Source of the DNA: Kiritimatiellia bacterium
Lineage (GTDB): Bacteria; Verrucomicrobiota; Kiritimatiellia; RFP12; UBA1067
DNA length: 33,571 nt
Direction of reading: 5' to 3'
Assembly (NCBI GenBank): GCA_017427485.1
Contig: JAFRSR010000364.1
Span: forward strand, 1 to 33,571
Shown here: positions 9,001-18,500 of the stretch, piece by piece
Numbering within the stretch: the first letter of the stretch is position 1
Layout: each line of letters opens with the position of its first letter
Notes under the pieces: generated by a model
Told to the model about the DNA's origin: nothing
Databases searched by the model: none
What the model saw: the letters and a program-made list of their open reading frames with translations, nothing else
Position numbers and translations under genes: made by a program

Positions 9001-11507
9001 GCAACGTGATTGTCCTTGAGATTCGTCATCTCGGAATAGGTACCTGTGGCGACAACCGTAAGCCCCATCGCCTCGGCTTCGGCCGTAAGCGTCGCAACCG
9101 TGTCGCCATCCTCCGTGGCGTAGCCGATCGTGTAGCCTCCAACGCTGCTGTAGCCAAGTACGGCCGGTGCATCAGGATCTGGGGCGCGAACGACGACCGT
9201 GAAGCGAGCGGGCACGAGGATGTCGTTGTAGTCCTCGTCGTAGTCGGCTATCTGGCACTCGATTGTCGTTTCGCCGGCTGCGACTGCATGAATTTTTCCG
9301 AGGGCGGTCGCGCCATCGAACATCGCACTGGCATCAATGGTGGTGATTGTCGCAACTGTTGTGTCGGCGACTACGGGGTTGTAATAATCTTCAACCTCTT
9401 CAGGATCTTCCTGATCATATTTAGTGTATTCAAATCCAAGGGAGAAAGACCATTTGTCGCTACCAGACACCCACAACGTGACGCTTCCGAGATTGACAAT
9501 CTGCGCCATCACATTAACAATGACGTTGTCGTGTGAGGTTGGAACCGCAGTGGAAGCGCCGTTCTGGAAGGACGCGCCATCCTGGACATTGAAGGTCACG
9601 CTGTTGGCGGAACCACAGACAAGTAATCTGCCAGATTGCTCGCATGAAATCAAGGATCCGTCGAAGCAATTGATCACGGCCGTCGAGCCACCATAGAAAA
9701 GAAGCGCGTAGGAGGATACGTCGTTCGCGTTCTTCTTCGACTCGATCGTTCCGTAGTTGTTGATCGTGATCGTCGCCGCCTTGATGGTCGAGACGGTATG
9801 CTCGTTGGCGCTGGCGTTGGCTGCGCTCTGCGTGTGTGAGATCGTGCCGTTGTTGTCAACGGTATAGGTACCAGTGCCGCCGAAGCCAAGCTTGTTCAAT
9901 GTGCCGTTGTTGGTGGCGGCAACTGCGCCCGTGCCACCAAGTTCGAGCCTTGTGACCGTGCCGTCGTTCGTGACCGTGCTGCCGTTGCCGGAGACAAAGA
10001 GATTCGCCACCGTCACGTCCGCGTTCACCGTAACCGTATTGTTCGCGCCAAGGATATTCAAGTTACCGGCGTAGTTGGCTGTAGCCGTGACGCTCACACC
10101 GGGGATATCGACCGTCAACGAGGACGCATTGCCCGTCGACACATCAACCGCCGTGCAGAGCTGGGCGTCGGAGATGATGCTGTTGAGTCCAGAGTTCAAG
10201 ATCAGCGTCCCAGACTTGTCCGTTACCGTGCAGTTCTTGAACTCGATGGAATTCTGCCCGGCAGCCGCTGCGATTACCGCATTGACGGCAGCGACATCGG
10301 CGTAGACCTGATTCGAATACACCGCAGAATTTGAGTTAGCCGCCAGCTGGTGCGTCTGCGCCGAAGGATTCGTGCTCGTATTTGTAAGCGTACCCTCATT
10401 CACACAGCCATTGATCAATCCGCCCACGCCCGCGTTATTGCGGTCATAGGTGTAGATGCCGCAAAGGTAATCTGCGGAAACCGTAATGTTCGCGTAGTTG
10501 GAACTGTCGTAAACCTCAGAGGTAGATGTGCCCGCAATGCCGCCAACACATGTAACATTGGCTTCAGAAGTAATGGTGCCGCTATTGGAACAATCGGAAA
10601 TGACTTTGACCGCAATGCCCTGTCCGGCGATGCCGCCAACGCCGGAGGACGCGCCGACAGAATGGATTGTGCCAGAGTTAGAGCACCCCGTGATGATGTC
10701 GCACTTGCCGCTACCGCTCTGTGCCATGCCAACGATACCGCCGGCATAACCGTCCGCCGCAGTCGTCGTGACACTTCCCGAATTGGAGCAGTCGATGAAC
10801 GCCGAGGCAACGAGGCTGTTGCAGTAGTTCGCTCCACCCGCGATACCGCCAACATTGTAACCGCTCGCGACAATAGTGGCGGAGTTCACGCAGCTCTTGG
10901 CTACAGAGCCGTCAAGAGAACCCGTGATACCGCCGACGCCTTTCGTCCCGCTCACGGACCCCGAAACCGTGATGTTCGCCACGTAGGCATTCTTGACCTG
11001 ACCGGCAAGCGCACCCGTATAGCGGGTCGAACCGCTTGAAGAGGAGTTGGATACATTGACATTCGCGAGCACAAGGTTCTTCACAACCGCTGTGTAATTC
11101 GCCTCAGCAACCTTGGCCTCATAAAAAGCACCATTGGCCCAGACATCACCGATTGTCGCGTAATTGTTATTCGCTGTTCCAGAAATAACGCCAAACAAGC
11201 CGAGCTGGGTTCCCTCAACCGGACCGCTGAGCACCAGGCCGGAAATCGTGTGGCCGTCGCCGTCAAACGTTCCGGAGAACGGGGTGTCTGTCGTACCGAT
11301 TGGCGACCAAGTGCCAGAAAGCGTGATATCGGCCGTCAGCTGCCAGCACTTGCCGTCAGCGGTGCCGTTGTTCACCATGTCACGCATGGCCGCAAGATCG
11401 GAGGCATTGGCAATCTGGTACGGACTGGCCGATGTACCATCACCCGTCAACGCCCACGCGCCGAGCCCGAGGGCCGCCGCAAGAATTGTTGCCAGAATCT
11501 TCTTCAT
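6084..11507 (-). CDS. Large secreted GLUG/right-handed beta-helix surface protein (1807 aa)
   Basis: A signal peptide (cleavage after AWA, residue ~19) is followed by a DGTSASPYQIANASDLAAM-type segment and repeats ending GVGGIAG / SNSGTI at about residues 140-350, typical of GLUG-motif beta-helix proteins. Then come Asn/Thr/Val-rich beta-helix rungs (~420-680), an Ig-like (BIG2-type) segment (~690-800), and further helices, one opening YLTLQAALEAATNGTTVELL. One helix carries a cap-like motif, GGTFYYDPTTPDNLVADGY. The last ~240 residues form a distinct beta-rich module ending IPVGTAFWYYSNAGG. There is no PEP-CTERM tail. Start choice: AAGGAG is only 2 nt before the ATG at 11513 but 8 nt before the ATG at 11507, so I use MKKILATI. 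It is the fourth gene of the surface locus, and probably an adhesin or structural protein outside the cell. Confidence 0.85.
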   Translation of the reverse strand: MKKILATILAAALGLGAWALTGDGTSASPYQIANASDLAAMRDMVNNGTADGKCWQLTADITLSGTWSPIGTTDTPFSGTFDGDGHTISGLVLSGPVEGTQLGLFGVISGTANNNYATIGDVWANGAFYEAKVAEANYTAVVKNLVLANVNVSNSSSSGSTRYTGALAGQVKNAYVANITVSGSVSGTKGVGGITGSLDGSVAKSCVNSATIVASGYNVGGIAGGANYCNSLVASAFIDCSNSGSVTTTAADGYAGGIVGMAQSGSGKCDIITGCSNSGTIHSVGASSGVGGIAGQGIAVKVISDCSNSGTITSEANVTCVGGIAGTSTSEVYDSSNYANITVSADYLCGIYTYDRNNAGVGGLINGCVNEGTLTNTSTNPSAQTHQLAANSNSAVYSNQVYADVAAVNAVIAAAAGQNSIEFKNCTVTDKSGTLILNSGLNSIISDAQLCTAVDVSTGNASSLTVDIPGVSVTATANYAGNLNILGANNTVTVNADVTVANLFVSGNGSTVTNDGTVTRLELGGTGAVAATNNGTLNKLGFGGTGTYTVDNNGTISHTQSAANASANEHTVSTIKAATITINNYGTIESKKNANDVSSYALLFYGGSTAVINCFDGSLISCEQSGRLLVCGSANSVTFNVQDGASFQNGASTAVPTSHDNVIVNVMAQIVNLGSVTLWVSGSDKWSFSLGFEYTKYDQEDPEEVEDYYNPVVADTTVATITTIDASAMFDGATALGKIHAVAAGETTIECQIADYDEDYNDILVPARFTVVVRAPDPDAPAVLGYSSVGGYTIGYATEDGDTVATLTAEAEAMGLTVVATGTYSEMTNLKDNHVAKIGNVPYLTLQAALEAATNGTTVELLSDVDEDIAQIPALQNVTLDFCGHTLTGQLKGYYSKKIDGLLIKNGTIVGRDSNNWANLQIASGSKNVVVENMTLTTVRNNGSRSGYAFYNQSGSSVALRNVVADGRFYVGNSGSIIAIESGTYRNTFNGAHAIQNNGVVAAKGGTFYYDPTTPDNLVADGYVAIETNDVDDVQCWVIERGPSLATITLADGTETEYWDINEAFGAIEEGCTLTIKPGEYTLAAGTGAAGAYNLPANVTIVGAGDNANDVRISSLNQTSPKGLILSGSGITISNIYFKAEQNEGSALVIRGSGTVVDCVLDGMNETYHCVSDGMYQGIVNGTLHFLRCSILAERYAINVGETSGEVIIEDCTVKGWSSFGSGVKVTVLNTTFAEGTVTEPDYSSPYNDIRFYDDAFISNCTFNAQMEVNVCYESRTGIKLIVDDSTYQGEGTLSSIITESATQSSASSSDIANNYVAVGTGVELDENGYITGGLFERVDDALIASECVTGSNSDGETSVTYPTAVGLLRVTDIEPQPGATEMKATYAVTAVVVNDEGEPIGIFASQQMIEVSIAAADVAGSTLAKYDVSKVLEAAFASAGEDALNVTKVEIGVVISAPSSGEGTISYEVHPEAVVTVTEDATDTTTTIPLSNACLAADASFTFDLDVTGVVAAGDWAKVTHVSADPNYAAEARNLKAFAGDGGKVYVTVPTTHFSTFTIGAGVPPVTFGVRSDNLFGSIKIAGNVASNLYVAVPFEGFEADGALRKAQDVVHAANLTAGTKMYVYDKNADKYDVFEVDANGKWAAALKINVTEMTNTFDTADLMRGVTNGTGVIVGRKNTAETVYVYGQVPKIPIASTTFGAGQTLVSPPYTNGVAYVDLNASTWTGVKATQQKRLKNQKGADYIQFRTAENRLVKYFYLEGEGWGVTPTQVSQCGELVANGKALIPVGTAFWYYSNAGGAKVEWK

Positions 11508-11515
11508 TTTCATCT

Positions 11516-11624
11516 CTCCTTAAAGTCTTTCAGTCTTTCAGTCCTCAACCTTTGTCCTCTGTCTTTCGTCCTTTGTCCTCCTCCGGTAGGACAGAGGACA
11601 GAAGACAAAAGACAAAGGCCGTTT
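11516..11624 (-). repeat. Spacer cassette copy 1 (leader plus long hairpin) upstream of 1807-aa gene
   Basis: This 109-bp spacer segment is a near-copy of 12419-12529. Both begin CTCCTTAAAGTC on the plus strand, share TCTTTCAGTCCTCA and end GGCCGTTT. Inside, 11549-11579 and 11588-11618 are 31-bp arms that pair with 5 mismatches around an 8-nt loop. The arms are built of 7-bp steps. The hairpin begins 41 nt before the start codon at 11507. Confidence 0.75.
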
Positions 11625-11647
11625 TTAAGATCTCAACATTTGCTTTC

Positions 11648-11675
11648 CACTTTACACTTTTCACTTTACACTACT
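11648..11675. repeat. Heptanucleotide tandem array, CACTTTA type
   Basis: Units CACTTTA, CACTTTT, CACTTTA and a degenerate CACTACT lie in the spacer. The last overlaps the TAG stop of the 246-residue gene (11671-11673). Confidence 0.65.
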
Positions 11676-12411
11676 TCAACGGCGCCCTTCCCACCGAGAA
11701 GAAGCCGCTGGTGCCCTTCGCCGGGGCCTCGATCACGATGTCGCCGGAATCGTCACCGTCCGTCAGCGCGAAGTCGGGGTCGGCCGCGAGCGTCGCCGGC
11801 GTTGCGCCGGAGGACACGCCGTAGCGCACCATCTTCGACGTCCGAGCCACCGTGAGGCGCACGATGCCGTCCTTCACCTCAATCGATTTGATCTTCGGCT
11901 GGGGAATGGACGCCGGGAGAACCGTGGCGGTCGCCACCAGCGCCGCGTTCGTGGCGGTGACCGACTGGAACTGCTCCGACGCGGAGAGCGTGAACTCCTG
12001 CGCCGCGCCGAAGCCGTTCACGCCCGCATCCACGCCGCCGGGCGTGCCGTCGGCTGCCTTGCGCGTGTCCAGGAGGTGAAGCGAGAACGTGCCCGATCCG
12101 GCGTACAGGTCGGCCACCACCTTGTTGACCTCCACCACGACCTCGCGGCAATGGCCGTCCTTCGCGAGCGGCGCAATGCACAGCACGCGGTTTTCATCCT
12201 GGCTGCCGACCGCCTTGCCGTCCACGGTGATGCCCTGGAACACGGCGTTCGTATGCGTCCACACGAGCGCGTAGCACTCGCCGTCCTTCACGACCGTGCC
12301 GTCCGCATAGCAGTCCGGCCCCTTCGTCGAGAACGTCGCCAACAGGTTGTCCTGCCCAGCCAGCAACGGGAGCGCCGCCGCCGCAAGAATCACCATCAAA
12401 CTCTTCTTCAT
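11671..12411 (-). CDS. Secreted protein of unknown function (246 aa)
   Basis: The product has a clear signal peptide, MKKSLMVILAAAALPLLAG, and no membrane anchor after it. The mature part contains CYADGTVVKDGECYALVW (residues ~35-52), which has a Cys pair. It ends with a beta-strand-rich domain closing GFFSVGRAPLK, reminiscent of a fibronectin-type or autotransporter-like beta sandwich. I do not recognise a named family. The start at 12411 is chosen because AAGGAG lies seven bases upstream; the longer frame to 12432 would read through that site. It lies between two giant beta-helix genes, separated from each by a copy of the same hairpin spacer, so it may be a partner or processing factor for one of them. 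That role is inferred from position only. Confidence 0.75.
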   Translation of the reverse strand: MKKSLMVILAAAALPLLAGQDNLLATFSTKGPDCYADGTVVKDGECYALVWTHTNAVFQGITVDGKAVGSQDENRVLCIAPLAKDGHCREVVVEVNKVVADLYAGSGTFSLHLLDTRKAADGTPGGVDAGVNGFGAAQEFTLSASEQFQSVTATNAALVATATVLPASIPQPKIKSIEVKDGIVRLTVARTSKMVRYGVSSGATPATLAADPDFALTDGDDSGDIVIEAPAKGTSGFFSVGRAPLK

Positions 12412-12418
12412 TTTCTTT

Positions 12419-12529
12419 CTCCTTAAAGTCATTCTGTCTTTCAGTCCTCAGCCTTTGTCCTTCGTCCTTTGTCCTTTGTCCTCAACCTCCGAAGGACAGA
12501 GGACAGAAGACAGAAGACAAAGGCCGTTT
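12419..12529 (-). repeat. Spacer cassette copy 2 (leader plus long hairpin) upstream of 246-aa gene
   Basis: The arms 12452-12482 and 12493-12523 are 31 bp each and pair with 6 mismatches around a 10-nt loop. They consist of 7-bp steps such as TTTGTCC on one side and GGACAGA on the other. The hairpin begins 40 nt before the start codon at 12411 and 12 nt after the stop codon of the giant gene. No U-run follows on the minus strand, so it is not a standard terminator. Confidence 0.75.
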
Positions 12530-12535
12530 CTCATC

Positions 12536-15500
12536 TCACTTCGCGACTGCCTCCACCGCGATGTCGGCGAAGATTGCCAGTTCCTTGCCGACAACCTCCT
12601 CCAGCAGCACGTCGAACAAAGGCTCGTCGGAATCCGTCACGAGGTCTTCCTTCTTCGTGCCGTCGGGGTTGACCTCCGCCAGACGGAACGTGATCGTCGT
12701 ACCCTCGGGGTTCGGGAACTTCGTCATGTCGATCAAGCCCGTGATCGTCACCGTCGCAGCGTCCTTCGACGTTGCCGTCAGACGCAGACGCGCCGTCACG
12801 ACGGTCGGGTCGAGTCCGAGCACGTAGCTCTCCCAGCGCGGCATTTCATTCGCGCCGTTCTCCGAGAGCGCCTCCACGAGGGCATTGGTGACGTTCGCGA
12901 GCACGGGCTTCGTCGGGTCGCTGTAGATGTCGGAGAAGTTTTTCGCCAGCCATGTCCTCTCCACCGGCACGCCAACCGAGCCGTCGATCGGATACCTGAA
13001 CTCGTTCACGAACTCCGCCACCGTATAGGGCTGCGGCGCACCAGCCTCGGCATCCACAGGCATGTAGTTCTCGGCGCAGTGCTCGGGCAGCACCGGATTC
13101 GAGAAGTAACCGCCGCTCACCGCGATCGAGCCGTTGTCGGAGGTGACCAGCACATTCTGGCCGGACGCGGCAACTAAGATGCCGGTCGGGATGTTGACTA
13201 CGCCGCCGTTGCCGGATTCGATGAGCGAGGCCGGGGACGCCTCGTCGCCGGCGCAGATCATGCCGTTCGTGGCGGCGCTCGTATCGGCGATGACGAGCGT
13301 CGCGTTCGTCACGAGGAGGCCCTTCTCGCCATTGACGGAAACCTTGTACCCGGCCAGGTCGAGCGTCACGTCCGAGCCCACGCCCTGGACCGCGGACAGC
13401 ACCGCGTTCGTCAGCAGCTCGACCTTGTCGTTGTCCTTCGCGATGTCAAGGGCGTTGGCCAGCGAGGTGTAAACCGGCGTTTCATGCGTCGTGCCCGTGA
13501 GACGCGCCTCGACCGGGCCGATGTAGGCAACTCCGTACTCCTCGTCCCAGACAAGTCCCTTCTCCTCACCGGTGGGCTCGCCGGAACTGTTCACCACGGT
13601 CACAGTGACGCCCTGTTCGTCGTCTGGCGGCTCCTCGTCATTCACGTCCCAATCGAACACCACCTTGCCGAGCGTCGCCTGGTCTTCCGTCATCAGCACG
13701 ACCACGTCCTGAATGACGACGCCATCGCCGAGGTCGACGGGGTTGTCGGTTTCGCTCAAATCGAGCGTGAGCGGATTCTCTTCCGTTCCGAGCACGATGT
13801 CCGAGAGCATGCCGCCGTCCGCGTCATCGGTGAACTTGATCGTGCCCGAGAGCGCGTTGCCGTTGCCGTTGATGGAGAAGTTCGAGTCCTCGTAGAGGAA
13901 GTCGTAGCCATCTCCGTCTGCGCCGGCGGGCAGCACGGTGTCCGTGGCAAGACCCACCTCAACCGGCGTCGTGTCCTTGTCGAGACCGCTGAATCCGTTG
14001 GCCGTCGCGACGTCCATGATGTCCTTGCCGTAGTCGATGATTTCGTTCCACCTGCGCGGCGACGCACCCGTGAACGCGTATGCGGAACCATCGGCGAGCG
14101 TCAGCGTGTAAGGAATGAAGCGCGACGGCACCTTCATGTAGTCAAGGATTTCCTGGACGTTATCTATGCCGTACTGCTCAATCAGGTCGCCGATCATGCC
14201 CACGAGCAGCAGGTCGTCGCCGATGTCCACGTTCGCGGGATCGTTCGGGTTGCCCGTCAGTTCGAACGCCACGGAAGTACCGGCCTCAAGGTTCTCGGGA
14301 AGGATGGCCGTGAACGGGAACACGCCCGTCGTCACGCCGTTCACGTTCGTGCCCGTGCAGGCGTAGAAGCCGTTGGAAACGACGAGGTGAGCGCCGTTGT
14401 TCAGGTGGATTGCCGCGCCGTAGCCATTACCGGGCGTGACTGCCGCGTTGTTGGAATCCTCACTGATCTCGCCACCGTGGATCAGGCGCACGTTCTCGGT
14501 CGTGAGCGCCACGCTGCTGTTGTCGGCGCTGATGAGGAACGTGTAGGCGTGCGTCTCATCGCCATCGAGCGAGATGTTGCGGAACGTGATATTGCCCGTC
14601 TGCAGCTTGAACATGTTCTTGCTGCCGCTCCACGCCTCGAACATGTTGCGGTGTTGCGTCACGGGCGCAGCCGCGACCGTGTACCCAGCGCCGTCGATCA
14701 CGAGGTCCTGCTTGCTGATCTCGTATGTGGTCGTCACGTTCGTGACGTTCATCAGCAGCGTCACCGTATCGCCAGTCTGCTCCGCCCACGCGATGGCGTT
14801 GGCGAGCGTCGTGTAGACCGGCTTGTCGTGCGTCGGGCCGGTGAGGCGCGCTTCGCACGGACCGATGTAGGCCATACCCATTTCGTCATCCCAGATCAGC
14901 TCCTTCGTGACGCCCGTTGAGTCACCATGATCGTCAACGATCTGGACCGTCACGCCCGCCTCGTTCTCGGGCGCATCGACACCATGAGCCGCATCCCAGA
15001 TGATGACCGGCGTGCCGGCTTTCGCCTGCTCGGCCGTCATCTGGACCGTCACGTTCGACACCGAGATGCCCGAACCGATGACGATCGGCTTGGTCGTATC
15101 AGTCATATCAAGCACAAGGGCATTGCCCTCCGTGCCCATCACGATGTCGTGGATTTGGCCCGCGTTGTCCGTGTACTCGATCGTGCCGGCCAGCGCGTTG
15201 CCGTTGCCGTTCACGGTGAAGTTCGTGTCCGCGAACCTGAACGTGTCGGGCAGAACAGTGTCCGTCAGGAGGCCGACCTCGACCGGCGTCGAGACCTTAT
15301 CAAGCCCCTCGTAGCCGATGGCCGTGGAGACGTCCATGATCTCCTTGCCGTAGTCGATGATGTCGTTCCACGTGCGCGACGAGGCGCCGGTGAAGGCATA
15401 CGCCGACCCGTCGCCCAACGTGAGGGTGTACGGGATGAAGCGCGAGGGCACCTTCATGTAGTCGAGGACGTCCTGCACCTGGTCGAGCGGAATCACCCCG

Positions 15501-18500
15501 ACCATGCCGACGAGCAGCAGGTCGTTGCCGATGTCGACGTTCGCCGGGTCGTTCGGGTTCTCCGTCAGCTCGAACGAGACCGAGGCGCCGCCCTCCGGCA
15601 GGATGCCCGTGAACGGGAACACGCCGCCGTCCGGCCCGCCCGTACAGGCGTAGAAACCGTTGGACACGACGAGCTGCGCACCGTTGTTGAGGTGGATGCC
15701 CGCGCCGTAGCCAGCGCCCTGCTCGACGATTGCGCCGTTCGCGTCGCCGGCCAGTTCGCCGCCGTTGAGCAGGCGCACGTTCGAGGTCGTCAGCTTCGCG
15801 CTGGAATTGTCCGCGCTCACGAGGTACGTGTAGCGGTGCGTGGCGTCGCCGTCGAGCGTGATGTTCCGGAGCGTCACGTCGCCCTCGATCTTCAGCATCG
15901 ACGTGCCGCCCGTGAACGCATCGAACATGTTGCGGTGCCCGTCCGCCGGAACCGCCGCCGCCGACACCGTGTTGCTGCCGCCGTCGAGCGTCAGCGACTT
16001 GTCGATCGTGATCGTCCCGGTGACGTCGGAGACGTCCATCAAGAGCGTCACCGTGTCGCCACTCGCCGCCGCCTGCGCGATGGCGTTGGTAAGGGTGGTG
16101 TAGATCGGCGTCCCGTGCGTCGGGCCGGTCAGGCGCGCCTCGCACGGACCGATGTAGGCCATGCCCATCTCGTCGTCCCAGATGAGGTCGGCCGTGTCGC
16201 CGGTCGGATTGCCCTCGCCGTCGACGAGCGCCACCGCCACGCCGTCCTCGTTGGCGGGCGCGTCCACGCCGCCTTCCGCATCCCAGATGATGACCGGGGT
16301 ACCCGCAGTCGCCTGTTCGGCCGTCATCTGGACCGTCACGTTCGAGACCACGACACTGGAACCGATTTCGATGGGCTTGGTGACGCCCGTCATGTCGAGA
16401 ACGATCGGCGAGGATTCCGTGCCGAGCACCACGTTGGAGACGATGCCTGCGTTGTCGGTGTACTTGATCGTGCCGCTCACTGCATTGCCGTTGCCGTCAA
16501 TGGTCAGGTTGGGATAGCGGAACTCGAACCCGTTGTCGCCGTCGCCGAGATCGACATCGTTGTTGAGCTCCAGCTCCACGGGAACTTCCGCGGGATTCTC
16601 GTCAAGTGCCTGAAGCACGACCGCGCCCGTGTCGATGATCTCGTTCCAGTTGCCGACGGCCCAGCCCGTGACGGGCTTGTCGGCACCGCCGAAGAACTGG
16701 ACGTCCGCGTCAAGCGTCAACGTGTAGCTGCTGAAGCGCGCCGGCAGCGTCACGCCCGTCAGCGTCTCGTCCTCCGGCATGTTCGACACGAAGAGGATCG
16801 AACCGGCAGGCGTGAGCTGCTTCTGCTCCGAGTCGGAGAGCGTGATCGTGTCGGTGTCACCCTCGCGCACGATGTCCATGTACGGGACGTTCAGCGTCTT
16901 GCCGGGCACCTTTGTTACGTCCAGTCCCCAAGGCGCATCGGACGCCTGGTACGTCTCGCCGCGGTAGGTGTAGGTCTGGCCGTCCGCCGCCACGACGATC
17001 TGATCGCCCTTCATCGTCACGCCGGAACCGGTCAGCGTGCCGTTGTTCAGGTGGATGTTGCACCACTGGCCGCCGCCCACGGTCGCGTTCTGAAGATCGA
17101 CCGTCGATCCGCCCGCGATGTTCATCGCGTAGATCACGCCGTTCGCGTCGAACGTCAGGTTGCTGATCGTCACCGTCGCCCCGGCGTCGAACCTCGTCGA
17201 GCCGGTGATCGTCCAGTCGCCCGTCAGCGTCAGGTTCTTGGAGATCGTCAGGCTCTCCGTCACGTTCGTCAAGAGCGTCACCATGTCGCCCGCCGTCGCG
17301 GCGGCCACCGCCGAGTACAGGGTCTCGTAGCCAACGCCCGTATTGACGTTCCGCGCCACATACGTACCTGTCTTCACCGTGTAGAGACCGGTCACGGGAT
17401 CCTGGGGCGCTGGAATGTAACCATCGGCACAGAACTCCTCGGGGACTTCGTATTCGAACATGCCGCCAGAGATAGAGTACGGCGCGGCATTCGCGCAGCC
17501 ATCCTTCAGGCCAAGGTATCCGCTATACGTGCCGCTCTTCACTACAAACTGCGCCCCGTCAACATTCATGCCCATGGCGCAATCGGCGTCGATCGTGCTG
17601 TCCTCAATCGTGACAACCGACGTACACGCTCCTTCCGTTGCGTTCTCCGACGTGCCGATACCGTCGCAGTTGACTCCACCGACAAACGTGCAGTTCGTAA
17701 TCGAAACAGCACCCTGTCCATTAATGGTCACGCATGCAGCGCCCCAACCCTCGGAAGTGCTGGAGACATTCTCGATTGTCGTATCTGCAATGACGCCGTG
17801 GGCACCTCTGTGCACCTCGATTCCGTAGGAGCAGGTGTCGGAGCGTTCACGTGTACCGTCAATGTAGCAGTTCCTCACCTCGAACTCACCGCTTCCGGAC
17901 ATCATAACGCCGATGCGGAGGAACTCGCTGACATGCACGTTGTCAAGAACGACCTTGGCCGCGTTGCCGCCGCCAACGTAGATCGGCGCAACGTCCATGA
18001 CCAGACTGGCCTGATTGCCGAATTGCGCGACATTCACATTGGAGATCGTGACCGTGTCGCTCGCGCCAGCCCTGATGAAGATGTCGTTGTAGCCGTTGCT
18101 GTCGTTCTTGCCGTATATCGTGTACAGCGGGTCTCCATTGGCATCCACCGGGCCAGTGATGGTTAGCGACTTCGTGATCGTGAGTTCTGCATTGTCATCC
18201 GCCGACAGCGACCGATCGTCGCCCAGCAACTCGATGGTATCGCCAGATTCGGAAGCGTTATACGCAGCGACAAGCGATTCGTACTTTGCCACGACATTGC
18301 CGCCGCGCACGATCTGCGCAACTGCCGCACCAACCGTGTAAGGATAGACCGCGCTTGTGGCGGCGTCAGTGTTGGCTGCCGGGACGTAGCCGGTCGCGCA
18401 GTAATCTTCGGGAACCGCACGGTCAAATACGCCGCCGGAGATTTCGATGATGCCATCATCCACGAATTCGTCAGGAATCGTAACGGCTCCAACGAACATG

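Noticed and set aside
11549..11618. Long hairpin as an intrinsic terminator
   Set aside because: On the coding strand no U-run follows, and the downstream genes have no promoter I can see, so stopping transcription here is unlikely to be its job.
14927..18166. Plus-strand frame of 1079 codons opposite the giant gene
   Set aside because: It is Arg/Val/Asp/His rich without domains or ribosome-binding site, and lies against a coding frame with signal peptide and repeats. The repeated DNA units explain its length.
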